A stretch of 64,000 nt of DNA. It comes from a bacterium. GTDB lineage: Bacteria; Bacteroidota; Ignavibacteria; Kapaibacteriales; UBA2268. The notes beneath the pieces are model-generated. The model was not told the DNA's origin and searched no databases. It saw only the letters and a list, made by a program, of their open reading frames with translations. The DNA lies in the NCBI GenBank assembly GCA_024711295.1, contig JANJTB010000004.1:48489-112488 (forward strand), in the 5' to 3' direction. Position 1 is the stretch's first letter. Every line of letters begins with the position of its first letter. Below, in pieces: positions 56,096-64,000 of this stretch. Both the position numbers and the translations under genes were made by a program.

Positions 56096-57178
56096 TCAAA
56101 CACTTAAACCTTGATTTAACAATTCAGCACGCTCAGCTATTTTTAGGTTTTCAATTACAACATCAAGACTTCCGGTAAGTACATCCTGTAAGGGATAATT
56201 TTTACTTTCACCTTCGAGTCGATGGTCAGTAAGTCTATTTTGAGGATAATTATATGTACGAATCTTTTCTGATCTGTCACCAGTTTTAACCATTGTCTTT
56301 CTGGTTGAAGACATAGCATCTTGTTGTTTTTTAAGTTCTAATTCGTATATACGCGAGCGTAACACTTTCATAGCTTTTTCACGATTTTTGAGCTGTGACC
56401 TTTCTTCCTGACATTGAACTACAATACCGGTAGGTAAGTGTGTCATTCTTACTGCCGTTTCAACTTTGTTTACATTTTGTCCACCTTTACCTCCGGCTCT
56501 ATAGATATCAATTTTAATGTCTTCTTCTTTTACATCTAAATCAATGTCTTCAGCTTCGGGCAGTACTGCTACCGTAGCGGCAGATGTATGGACTCTTCCA
56601 CTGGCTTCTGTTTCCGGTACTCTTTGAACTCTGTGCACACCACTTTCAAACTTCATTGTACCATAAACATCATCACCTGCAATCGAGAAAACTAATTCTT
56701 TAAAACCACCACGTTCTGAATCATTAAAATCTATTATTTCGATATTGTAGTTCATCTTATCAGCAAAATGCTGATACATTCTGAATAAATCACCTGCAAA
56801 AATTCCGGCTTCGTCACCACCGGTACCTGCTCTGACTTCAATAATACAGTTCTTTAAATCATTAGGATCTTTAGGGATTAACAAAATTCTAAGTTCATCT
56901 TCAAGTTTGGATATTTCGGCCTCGAGAAGATTATTGTCTTCATAAGCCATTTCTCTTAGCTCCGGCTCGATATTTTTGTTATTTATCAACTCCTTATTAT
57001 CTTGGAATTGATCGGACATTTTTATGTATTTCTGGGAAATATCAGCTAATGCCTTCAATTGTTTATGCTCACGTGATACCTCTTTGTAAGTCTTTACATC
57101 ACTTACAATAGAAGAATCGTAGAGTTTTTCAGATACAATTTCAAATCTTTCTAATATGGACTTAACTTTATCGTACAT
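56096..57178 (-). CDS. prfA: Peptide chain release factor 1
   Basis: RF1 releases peptides at UAA and UAG. The 360 residues comprise the N-terminal helical domain, the conserved [12 protein letters not shown] segment near residue 117, [23 protein letters not shown] near 180 (core [10 protein letters not shown]), and the GGQ motif in [18 protein letters not shown] near residue 228 (core KGGQNVNK), which triggers hydrolysis in the ribosome. [12 protein letters not shown] and the DHRL region complete the family pattern. The length and the order match RF1 better than RF2. It is monocistronic with a terminator. No prmC methylase, which modifies the GGQ Gln, is next to it. Confidence 0.95.
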   Translation of the reverse strand: MYDKVKSILERFEIVSEKLYDSSIVSDVKTYKEVSREHKQLKALADISQKYIKMSDQFQDNKELINNKNIEPELREMAYEDNNLLEAEISKLEDELRILLIPKDPNDLKNCIIEVRAGTGGDEAGIFAGDLFRMYQHFADKMNYNIEIIDFNDSERGGFKELVFSIAGDDVYGTMKFESGVHRVQRVPETEASGRVHTSAATVAVLPEAEDIDLDVKEEDIKIDIYRAGGKGGQNVNKVETAVRMTHLPTGIVVQCQEERSQLKNREKAMKVLRSRIYELELKKQQDAMSSTRKTMVKTGDRSEKIRTYNYPQNRLTDHRLEGESKNYPLQDVLTGSLDVVIENLKIAERAELLNQGLSV

Positions 57179-57265
57179 TCTAAATTACTTATAAATAACA
57201 AAACTTCAAAAATAACACTTTTTTAGGTATAAATTGTAATGAAACAAAATATTTAGTGCTGATGA

Positions 57266-58186
57266 CTACTTTTTCTTCTTAACTTGCTTTTTGGTGTCTC
57301 CGGTTCTTCCTTTTCCAGGTATGAACTTTTCTAATGTAAAATCAACAGAAATATAATGTTGGCCTGGTATTTCTTCTTTTTCAGGATAAAATATCAGAAG
57401 CTTTTGTTCCAAATTAGCAAAATAATGAACAGGTATCCAATGCTCTTTACTGATGGTCATTACACCGGAGCCCGTAAGAGTTGATTCTGTTCGCATTTTT
57501 TGTTGGGGAGTAATAATGTTGATTGCACCAATACCTGTCATAATATATGAAAACCTTGAGCAGGCATAACCTAAAGTATCCAGAGGATTTCGAGCCCTGA
57601 GTAAAAATGTATGGTCAACCCAGGCACCAGGTACACCATTTTCTATAAGTGTATCTTTTGATTTTGCCATCCAAGACTCGTTGATATATCTATAAGTTTC
57701 TTTAAAAGGAAAAATTAATGCAGGAGTAAAAGAGCCTCCAGGAGCAACTGAATAAGAAAGAGAATCATCAGGGACAACTTTTAATCTGTTCCCAAGAGAA
57801 TCAATCAAAATTTTCACAACTCGACCTTTCCATGCAGAACTTGTTCTTCTAGACTTTTCTTTACCATCATATACTTCGTCGGATATCAAACTTATCAATT
57901 TAAAAGAAAGTAGGAATTTTCTATCTTTTGTTACTGAATCACAAGTTACCTGTAAATGCTCAAGACGTGTTTTTTCTAATGGTTTATCGTAATTAATCAT
58001 TAAGCTGTCGAATGCTTCTACTCTATAAACCAAAGTATCTCCTTTAAAAAAGTTGTATCTGTAACTTTGCAGGTCATAGACAATCATTTTTTCTTTTTCG
58101 TAACTAAGTGAATCTTCATCTGCTCTAGCAAATGAAAAATTTATGAATAATAAAGTTATAAATATGGAGATAAATATTTTTTTCAT
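57266..58186 (-). CDS. Secreted protein of unknown function
   Basis: A 306-residue protein with a signal peptide ending NFSFARA; no lipobox. The mature part is mostly beta, with repeated pattern 'GDTLVYRVEAFDS', 'FLLSFKLISLIS', 'RVVKILIDSLGN' and a C-terminal tail of lysines (KKQVKKKK). It contains three central Gly/Pro-rich segments and no catalytic motif I recognise. Two-thirds along, TGIGAINIITPQQKM precedes a long strand run. It resembles the general fold class of periplasmic beta proteins predicted to bind or measure, as in DUF3108-like families, but this is weak. It lies between prfA and the DUF4249/TonB pair, with a 133-bp gap to the latter and its terminator. Confidence 0.5.
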   Translation of the reverse strand: MKKIFISIFITLLFINFSFARADEDSLSYEKEKMIVYDLQSYRYNFFKGDTLVYRVEAFDSLMINYDKPLEKTRLEHLQVTCDSVTKDRKFLLSFKLISLISDEVYDGKEKSRRTSSAWKGRVVKILIDSLGNRLKVVPDDSLSYSVAPGGSFTPALIFPFKETYRYINESWMAKSKDTLIENGVPGAWVDHTFLLRARNPLDTLGYACSRFSYIMTGIGAINIITPQQKMRTESTLTGSGVMTISKEHWIPVHYFANLEQKLLIFYPEKEEIPGQHYISVDFTLEKFIPGKGRTGDTKKQVKKKK

Positions 58187-58259
58187 GATTAATATTATAA
58201 AATTGTGAATCTTAAAAATATAGAAACAGAAATAAATATGAATTATTATTTATTTACAC

Positions 58260-58295
58260 AAAAAATGTTCCTTATATTGAGGTTATAAGGAACAT
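58260..58295 (-). terminator. Terminator after the DUF4249 gene
   Basis: Arms ATGTTCCTTATA (58265-58276) and TATAAGGAACAT (58284-58295) form a perfect 12-bp stem with a 7-nt loop. On the minus strand six T residues follow (58265-58260). It separates the receptor pair from the unknown secreted protein. Confidence 0.88.
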
Positions 58296-58319
58296 CATTT
58301 GCTTTATCCGATTAAATTG

Positions 58320-59177
58320 CTATTGATTTTTTAATAAGAAAAAGTTGTATCTTAGGATTGATGCTGAACCAAAGTACCCTATACCACCTTCTATGCTTGT
58401 CAGAAGTGGATCAGCTTCTCCTTTTGTTTGTGCTTGTAAATACCATCTAAGATAATTCCAATCAGGTACATACACAGCTAGCTCGTGCTTTCCAAACCAT
58501 CTGAATACATTCCAAACCACTGAGGTCTTATTATTTGCTACAGGTGTGATTACAGCTGTTTCGCGAAATCTACGTTCACCGCCAAAAGGTGTAAAAACTC
58601 TTCTATTAAGTTCTTCGGTCGGAGGATTCAAGTATATTCCATAATTTGCAGTATCCAGGTTTTTAACCGATACAAGATAAAACTCAAAACCCTGAACTCT
58701 TTTCCATCCAATCGAATCGGTAGCAGGTAACTTAAGTGTGTCAACCGGGTATTGTAATAATTCTTTGGGTAAGAAACTCCATTCAGTTGTAGGTGGAGTT
58801 ACGGTAGAGCCTGTAATTGTTTTACCATTTGGTAAGGTTATTTTAATTTTGTATTCAGTCTGTGGTTTCACTTTGTAAGTTGTATCTTTATAATAATATC
58901 CTAAAGGTCCGTCTTCTCTAACTCTGAAATCTAGACTCATCGTCATATTGTCCCCTGTAATCTCAACATTTGCATCTCTGACCATTGCAGAATCAAAATT
59001 GAAAATTGCACCGATTGGTTGAGATTTCATAAGTGTAATGCTTCTGATTGGTTCATCAACAATAAGCAATGCTTCCAGAATATAACTTTCAACATAATCA
59101 TTAGGCATAGGGTCTTCACATGAAGTTATCCAAAAAGCCATCAAAACAAAGATATTCAATATTATTAGTTTTTTCAT
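58320..59177 (-). CDS. DUF4249-type lipoprotein, partner of TonB receptor
   Basis: A 285-residue lipoprotein with the lipobox WITSC at residue 20. The DUF4249 pattern is visible: an early VESYILEALLIVDEPIRSI strand pair, ANVEITGDNMTMSLDF, GPLGYYYKDTTYKVKPQTEYKIKITLPNGKTITG (core PQTEYKIKI) and VTPPTTEWSF. The C-terminal half has the beta-rich end YFGSASILRYNFF. In Bacteroidota these proteins almost always follow a TonB-dependent receptor, as here with 16 bp between the genes, and presumably help deliver its ligand at the outer membrane. The ligand is unknown. Confidence 0.85.
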   Translation of the reverse strand: MKKLIILNIFVLMAFWITSCEDPMPNDYVESYILEALLIVDEPIRSITLMKSQPIGAIFNFDSAMVRDANVEITGDNMTMSLDFRVREDGPLGYYYKDTTYKVKPQTEYKIKITLPNGKTITGSTVTPPTTEWSFLPKELLQYPVDTLKLPATDSIGWKRVQGFEFYLVSVKNLDTANYGIYLNPPTEELNRRVFTPFGGERRFRETAVITPVANNKTSVVWNVFRWFGKHELAVYVPDWNYLRWYLQAQTKGEADPLLTSIEGGIGYFGSASILRYNFFLLKNQ

Positions 59178-59193
59178 AATTTATTCTCCAAAC

Positions 59194-61488
59194 CTAAAAT
59201 TTTACTTCTAATGATACTGTTGGCAAAATAGGAATTAACCTAACATCTTCAATAAAAGTATTCTCTTCTCTTGTATTATAAAACCTCACCAAAATATCTC
59301 TTCTGCTATAAACATTATACACATCAATAATAAACTTTGATTCTAATCCCCACATCAAGAAGTTATAAGAAGCTGTTAAATTTAATTGGTGTGAAGCAGG
59401 GAGCCTGAGGCCAAATCTTTGCGATGGTACAACTTTGCCTCTTCCATAATCCTGACCCGGTAATCTAGTTTGGAATCTTGATGTAGCACCTGTATAAGAT
59501 TGACCGGTTTGGTAAAAGAATGAAGCTCCGAAAGTCCAATCTTCATTCATTTCATAATTTGCTACAACTTTAAAATCGTGTGTTCGGTCGTATCGTGGTC
59601 TGAATTCTTCCCCATTATTAATACTGTCAAATTGTGAAGTGATAAATCCTAAGGCATAACCAACCCAACCATTAAGTTTACCAAATTTTTTCTGTACAAA
59701 AACCTCAGCACCCCATGCTCTGGCATTTCCGATATAAAAAACATCTGCTACATCTCTTCCCTGTAAGGCATTAGTGTTAATTTCACTAACATTTGTTAGG
59801 TCTTTGTAATAAATGTCAAAATTTAGATTATGTTTCGGAAACGGTTCTGTTTCTATGCTGAGAATATAATGAACTGCATTACTTGCAGGTACAGTATTAT
59901 CTGTAGGAAGCCATGTGTCAAAAAATGAAAAATTTGGCTGTGTAGCTAGTCTGAGGTTCTGATGGAAAATACCCCAAGCGGCTTTTACAGCGAATTTATC
60001 TGTAAACCTATATCTGGCACTGATTCTTGGATCAAATGTCACCAAATCGCTCAATTGCCAGTAATTAACCCTTAAGCCAGCTTGAATTGATAATGGTTCT
60101 GTTACTGACCACTTAAACTGTCCGAATGCACTCGTATGAACATCTTCTATTAACAAGTTTGTGCTGGCACCACTTGAACCCTGTGCTGTAGAGTCTGTAT
60201 CACCTGTAAAATTTTGCAAATATTCAAATTTGAAAAATGATGATTCAACACCAAATTTTGCAGTAAATTCATCAGAAGCAAACCACTCAGTATTCGCTTT
60301 TAATGTGTAGTCAGTAATTGAATTGTCTATTAAAAACTCATAACCTGATTGGTCACCCTTGAAATTGTTAAAATAATTACTATAACTTACATTAACTGTT
60401 GTAAATAAGTTCTCATCAAAAATATGAGTCCATCTGCCTGATAACAATCTATTGCCAATATCAAGTCCCAAAGTTAATCCAAAACTTCCAAATTCTAAGT
60501 GGTCATTACTCAAAAATCCGCTTATGGAAACTTTGTCGTTGGGACCCAAATCCTGAGTGATTTTGCCGTTCAAATCATAAAAACCAAAATCAGGTATCGG
60601 AGTTGTGGGGTCTTCGGGTATAAGTTGCTTTACTAAATCAAAATATGTCCTACGACCTGATAAAAACCATGAACCATTTCCGATAGGACCTTGTAGTCCT
60701 GCTCTGGAAGATATTACCCCAAGAGAAGCCACTCCCTCAAAATTCTTTCGATTACCGTCATTTTGTGTAATGTTTAGTACTGCAGACAATCGTCCGCCAA
60801 ATTCAGCATCAAATCCTCCTTTCACTAATTCAACATCCTTAATTGCATCCGTGTTAAATGTGGAAATAAATCCAAAGAGGTGTGTTGGATTATAAACTGC
60901 TGAGCCGTCGAGCAAAACGAGATTTTGATCAGGTGAGCCACCGCGAACGAATAAACCACTTGATAATTGAGATGATGTGAGTACACCGGGTAAATATTGA
61001 AGTGTTCGGAATAAATCAGACTCTCCACCTACCCTCATATTCTTGATGGTTTGGACAGGAACATTAACTTTACTTATTGAAATTTGCCTTTTTTCTACTT
61101 CTCTCTCAGCATCTACATAAATTTCTTCCTGCATTACTGAACTTTGATTTAATTCAATATCTATTCTCGTTAATTGACCTGATTTTAATTCGTATTCCTT
61201 TACAAATTTTTCGTAACCGAGAAAGCTTACGATTATATTGTATTTTCCGGGAGGAATATTATTTATTGTAAAATAGCCTGATTTGTTGGTTCTTGCACCT
61301 AACTTTGTTTTCTCAAGCAAAACAGTAGCACCAACCATCGTTTCCCCTGTTTTCCCATCTATAATATAGCCATTTACAGCTGCCTTGTTTTTTTCAACCA
61401 TTGCTAAATTTTCTGAATAGAGATTCAGTGGCAAAGCGATGCAAAAAAAATAAGCTAGCAAAACTACTCTAATTCCAATCTTGTTCAT
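59194..61488 (-). CDS. TonB-dependent outer-membrane receptor
   Basis: A 764-residue receptor. A signal peptide ends NLYSE, then a carboxypeptidase-regulatory-like domain (about 35-120, e.g. GYIIDGKTGETMVGATV and GYFTINNIPPGKYNI). A plug domain (about 145-250) contains PGVLTSSQLSSGLFVRGGSPDQNLVLLDG (core VRGGSPDQN) and AEFGGRLSAVLNI. The rest is a 22-strand-type barrel ending in SLEVKF, with the terminal Phe. This arrangement is that of the FCB receptors that pair with DUF4249 lipoproteins, not the SusC type with a SusD partner. It imports a ligand with energy from TonB; iron, cobalamin, sugar or peptide cannot be decided. It heads the pair, with no repressor nearby. Confidence 0.92.
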   Translation of the reverse strand: MNKIGIRVVLLAYFFCIALPLNLYSENLAMVEKNKAAVNGYIIDGKTGETMVGATVLLEKTKLGARTNKSGYFTINNIPPGKYNIIVSFLGYEKFVKEYELKSGQLTRIDIELNQSSVMQEEIYVDAEREVEKRQISISKVNVPVQTIKNMRVGGESDLFRTLQYLPGVLTSSQLSSGLFVRGGSPDQNLVLLDGSAVYNPTHLFGFISTFNTDAIKDVELVKGGFDAEFGGRLSAVLNITQNDGNRKNFEGVASLGVISSRAGLQGPIGNGSWFLSGRRTYFDLVKQLIPEDPTTPIPDFGFYDLNGKITQDLGPNDKVSISGFLSNDHLEFGSFGLTLGLDIGNRLLSGRWTHIFDENLFTTVNVSYSNYFNNFKGDQSGYEFLIDNSITDYTLKANTEWFASDEFTAKFGVESSFFKFEYLQNFTGDTDSTAQGSSGASTNLLIEDVHTSAFGQFKWSVTEPLSIQAGLRVNYWQLSDLVTFDPRISARYRFTDKFAVKAAWGIFHQNLRLATQPNFSFFDTWLPTDNTVPASNAVHYILSIETEPFPKHNLNFDIYYKDLTNVSEINTNALQGRDVADVFYIGNARAWGAEVFVQKKFGKLNGWVGYALGFITSQFDSINNGEEFRPRYDRTHDFKVVANYEMNEDWTFGASFFYQTGQSYTGATSRFQTRLPGQDYGRGKVVPSQRFGLRLPASHQLNLTASYNFLMWGLESKFIIDVYNVYSRRDILVRFYNTREENTFIEDVRLIPILPTVSLEVKF

Positions 61489-61583
61489 TATTTAACTGCC
61501 TGTATTATTCAATTATCCACATTGTGAGAAAAGTTTATTTTTTGTAAGTCCATATACGTCAATTTATCAAAAAAGTTTATTTA

Positions 61584-62066
61584 TTATTTTCGAACTCTGT
61601 TTAATTGCTGCAACTCCTTGAATTTTGCTAAGTCATGAGATAAGTCTATAATGTTTTTTATAGCTCCTCTCGTTAATTGAAAATATACATCATTGAATCT
61701 TTGAATTAAATCATCATCACCAAATTCAGTAACCTCTTTAAGATATGAAATTAATTCGTTACAAGCTCTTTCCATCTCCTTGTGAAGTAATTCTATGCCA
61801 TCAATATTTGGGTTAATCTTTCTCAACTTATTAGATATATTCCAAATACTCTTACCTGTAAAAACCAAACGATTTAATGTATCTGCACCATTATGAGAAG
61901 CACAGATTTCAAAAATTGCTTCCAAATCATTTTTCTTCCTTAAAGTACCTTCGGAAAATTCATTTAAATATTCTATTACTGCAATAGTGTCTTCAGATAT
62001 TTGCATAAATTGGGAATCAATTGTTGATGGAAAGATAATTTTATGACGATTAAAAAATGCATGCAT
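61584..62066 (-). CDS. Helical protein of unknown function
   Basis: A 160-residue cytoplasmic protein I do not recognise. It starts MHAFFNRH, is mainly helical and charged (ELISYLKEVTEFGDDDLIQRF), and has no signal peptide or membrane helix. One Cys sits in FEICASHNG and another in MERACNEL. The conserved-looking block FEICASHNGADTLNRLVFTGKSIWN may be a helix-loop-helix core, but no enzyme motif is evident. It lies 95 bp upstream of the TonB receptor gene and in the same direction, downstream of the T9SS gene and its terminator, so it may be expressed with the receptor or alone. Confidence 0.6.
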   Translation of the reverse strand: MHAFFNRHKIIFPSTIDSQFMQISEDTIAVIEYLNEFSEGTLRKKNDLEAIFEICASHNGADTLNRLVFTGKSIWNISNKLRKINPNIDGIELLHKEMERACNELISYLKEVTEFGDDDLIQRFNDVYFQLTRGAIKNIIDLSHDLAKFKELQQLNRVRK

Positions 62067-62080
62067 TATTTTAATGGAAT

Positions 62081-62111
62081 AAAAAAGCTGCTTGTACTAA
62101 AACAAGCAGCT
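62081..62111 (-). terminator. Terminator after the right-edge T9SS gene
   Basis: AGCTGCTTGT (62086-62095) pairs with ACAAGCAGCT (62102-62111) across a 6-nt loop, and five T residues follow on the minus strand (62085-62081). It ends the T9SS transcript 24 bp after the stop. Confidence 0.9.
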
Positions 62112-62134
62112 CAAAATTATCTGGCAATTATTTC

Positions 62135-64000
62135 TTAGTTATTAATAATTAACTTCCTAATTTCTATCAAGTTATCAATTTTTATTACCACATTATACTC
62201 ACCGGTGGAGATTTTGGATATATCAGATTCTATATACCAAGCACCACTTGATAATGCGTCATTTACTATATTTTGGATAAGTTCTCCTGCCAAATTAAAT
62301 AATTGAACTGATACTTTTGAGTTATTCTTCGTCATGAGTTGTAACTTAAGTATTCCTGTTGCAGGATGTGGATTGATACTAATAAAAGAAACTTCGGTAC
62401 CTTCAGTTTCAAGGTCAGCTGTCACAAAGCTATCTTTTACATAGGTGAAACCATTCAAAGTGTTGTTATTGAAGTAGTTAATAATATTGACAAGCTTAGC
62501 TTCGTATAGTTTTTTACTGATATTATTATAAACCTTAATACTTAATTTTTCATCCCTTTTAGCGCCATCAACATAAGTACTATTTTCGTCATCCCCCCAA
62601 ATTGTAATTGCAGTTGTTCCATTTATCAGTATTCCTGAACCAATCAACATATCATCAGTATTATATACTCCTATTTCACTTTTGTTTGGTAGATTATCAG
62701 CTCTAATAATTAATGTTGAACTGTTGCCGGTTCTTTTGTAAGCAGGGATTAAGAAATTAGGTTCCGGACTAACTTCAAAACTTGAATTGCCTTTACCTTG
62801 CGAATTTGATGGATAATAAAGTGTATCAAGTTTTGATAAATATACTTGATAGCCCTGCCCAATTTCCATGTTGCCAATTTGGTTGATATTGTATTGCGGA
62901 ATATAAGTTTTACCACTGTTGTTTTTTGCTATTACTAATGAGTTGGAGCTGGTTAAAGAAGCTAATGCACTAACAATACTCATATTAGAACTTCTAAGAT
63001 AAGGAATAATATTCCATCCTGAATTAAGAATAATCGGAGAATTTTCTGGTTCAATTGGTGACCCTGATGCAACGAGCGTTTTATTGGAGGTAAGGTATGC
63101 CTGATAACCATGATGTAAATTCCAATCGCCTATTTGGTTGATATTATATGCGGGGATGTAGGTTTTACCTGCACCATTTTTGACTATATTTACCCAGCTT
63201 TTAATATCATTCCAGATTGTTGGCATAGATTTATTTTCGGGATTAACATTGATAGAAATCATATTCCATCCGCTAAGTAAACTAATCTCTTGAGTCACAC
63301 TAACAATGACATTGAGTTCTGAGATTTCTGAAATACCATTTATGGTATAATAAGAATTACCTGATTCATAAATAGCATTAGCATCAAATTCTTTGTGTTG
63401 AACTACATCCCATACCTTTATCTTGTATGATTCATTGACAGAAAAACCGTCTTTCAACAAAGTTTGATTGTCATCACCCCAAACAGCTATAGCCATATTT
63501 TGTCCAATTTCCCAAACTCCATATCCAGCGCAAATTAGAGAATCGTTTCTGGTAAAGAAGAATCCAATTGCATCACCATCCTGAAAATCTCTATTGCCAA
63601 TTTTTGGTTCAATTGCTTCAGGAATAATTATTGTTGAATAATTACCTGTATTCTCTGTAAAATTCCAGGATTCTGGGACATCAGAGTTAGTTAATGTTTT
63701 AAAGCTTACCTGTTCTCCATATCCAGTACCTGCAGAATTAGTAGCATAAGCTCTTACATAATATGTTGTGTTAGATTGTAATCCGGTAATGCTTGAGCTA
63801 AAGCTTCCAGTACCTGAGCCATCAGTAGTTTTGCTATTGGCGATTGTAGGATTTTGTGAAGTTGACCAACATACGCCACGAGCAGTAACATTTGCACCAC
63901 CATCATTTGTAACATTACCTCCTGATTGCGCTGAGTTGTAAGTGATGTTACTTATATTAGCTGTGCTTACACTAGGTAAAGTTGTACCAGAAGTAAATGA
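62135..64000 (-). CDS. T9SS-sorted fibronectin-like repeat protein, N-terminus cut by window edge
   Basis: The frame is open from the right edge to the stop at 62137, 621 residues, so the N-terminus and signal peptide are missing. An internal ATG at 63496 is not the true start: the frame continues upstream with a fibronectin-III-like repeat (GGANVTARGVCWS ... TGLQSNTTYYVRAYATNS) and the tail of another before it. Then come two kinds of module in the order A-B-B-A: A holds VWGDD or IWGDD segments, B holds the GWN...GKTYIP...YNINQIG...GYQ pattern. The last 90 residues are a type A sorting domain (NPHPATGILKLQL, STGEYNVVIKI). It is a secreted, surface-attached protein; ligand unknown. Confidence 0.85.
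   Translation of the reverse strand, partial: SFTSGTTLPSVSTANISNITYNSAQSGGNVTNDGGANVTARGVCWSTSQNPTIANSKTTDGSGTGSFSSSITGLQSNTTYYVRAYATNSAGTGYGEQVSFKTLTNSDVPESWNFTENTGNYSTIIIPEAIEPKIGNRDFQDGDAIGFFFTRNDSLICAGYGVWEIGQNMAIAVWGDDNQTLLKDGFSVNESYKIKVWDVVQHKEFDANAIYESGNSYYTINGISEISELNVIVSVTQEISLLSGWNMISINVNPENKSMPTIWNDIKSWVNIVKNGAGKTYIPAYNINQIGDWNLHHGYQAYLTSNKTLVASGSPIEPENSPIILNSGWNIIPYLRSSNMSIVSALASLTSSNSLVIAKNNSGKTYIPQYNINQIGNMEIGQGYQVYLSKLDTLYYPSNSQGKGNSSFEVSPEPNFLIPAYKRTGNSSTLIIRADNLPNKSEIGVYNTDDMLIGSGILINGTTAITIWGDDENSTYVDGAKRDEKLSIKVYNNISKKLYEAKLVNIINYFNNNTLNGFTYVKDSFVTADLETEGTEVSFISINPHPATGILKLQLMTKNNSKVSVQLFNLAGELIQNIVNDALSSGAWYIESDISKISTGEYNVVIKIDNLIEIRKLIINN

Noticed and set aside
63496..63496. 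ATG that would make the right-edge T9SS protein 453 residues long
   Set aside because: The frame continues without a stop to 64000 and encodes a fibronectin-type repeat in frame, so the ATG is internal.
1..64000. Search for tRNA/rRNA, CRISPR repeats, insertion sequences, prophage or defence genes
   Set aside because: No cloverleaf-like intergenic sequence, direct-repeat array, transposase, integrase or defence-type domain was seen; the AAA ATPase at the left edge is truncated and gives no defence signature.

Overview
The window is AT-rich bacterial chromosome, densely coded on both strands. It most likely comes from the Bacteroidota/Chlorobiota side of the FCB group (Ignavibacteria- or Kapabacteria-like). 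The evidence is three very large secreted proteins with type IX secretion (T9SS) C-terminal sorting domains, a TonB-dependent receptor with a carboxypeptidase-regulatory-like N-terminus next to a DUF4249-type lipoprotein, many short lipoproteins, sparse Shine-Dalgarno signals and TAnnTTTG-like -7 elements. The placement is inferred from gene families; no rRNA, tRNA, CRISPR array, insertion sequence or phage gene was seen.

Left part (1-21 kb). A truncated AAA ATPase is translationally coupled to an LpxH-like lipid A hydrolase, followed by a Nudix hydrolase, ruvB and a 509-bp leader in front of a giant T9SS surface protein (4250-9856). Then come a TrpG/PabA-type amidotransferase, a flippase-like membrane protein, a UMF1-type transporter and uvrA. 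The division genes ftsQ-ftsA-ftsZ follow, with two small orphan genes (a 91-residue protein and a lipoprotein) between ftsZ and uvrA, each closed by its own hairpin terminator.

Middle (21-42.5 kb). An OsmC protein, an OmpA-like protein and a cation-efflux transporter precede a partial complex I set in the unusual order nuoD-nuoA-nuoB. A minus-strand group follows: lon, manC and phosphoglucose/phosphomannose isomerase (sugar nucleotide supply for surface glycans), two outer-membrane barrel proteins and asnS. Next are an RsuA-type pseudouridine synthase, a second giant T9SS protein with an IgGFc-binding-like domain (34342-38934), a polar amino-acid ABC transporter with fused binding protein and permease, and a CapA-like lipoprotein.

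Right part (42.6-64 kb). Two adjacent multi-parvulin periplasmic chaperones, a zinc/manganese ABC importer and a lytic transglycosylase with five LysM repeats form an envelope-maintenance run. A nucleotidyltransferase-metK-icd-ahcY operon ends at a bidirectional terminator facing prfA. The last part holds an unrecognised secreted protein, the DUF4249/TonB receptor pair, an unrecognised 160-residue protein and the C-terminal 621 residues of a fibronectin-like T9SS protein running off the right edge.

The common theme is building and decorating the cell envelope: lipid A, glycan precursors, outer-membrane protein folding, T9SS cargo and peptidoglycan remodelling, mixed with housekeeping genes. 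No clearly new defence or mobile system was found; the novelty lies in the architecture of the large secreted proteins and a few orphan genes.
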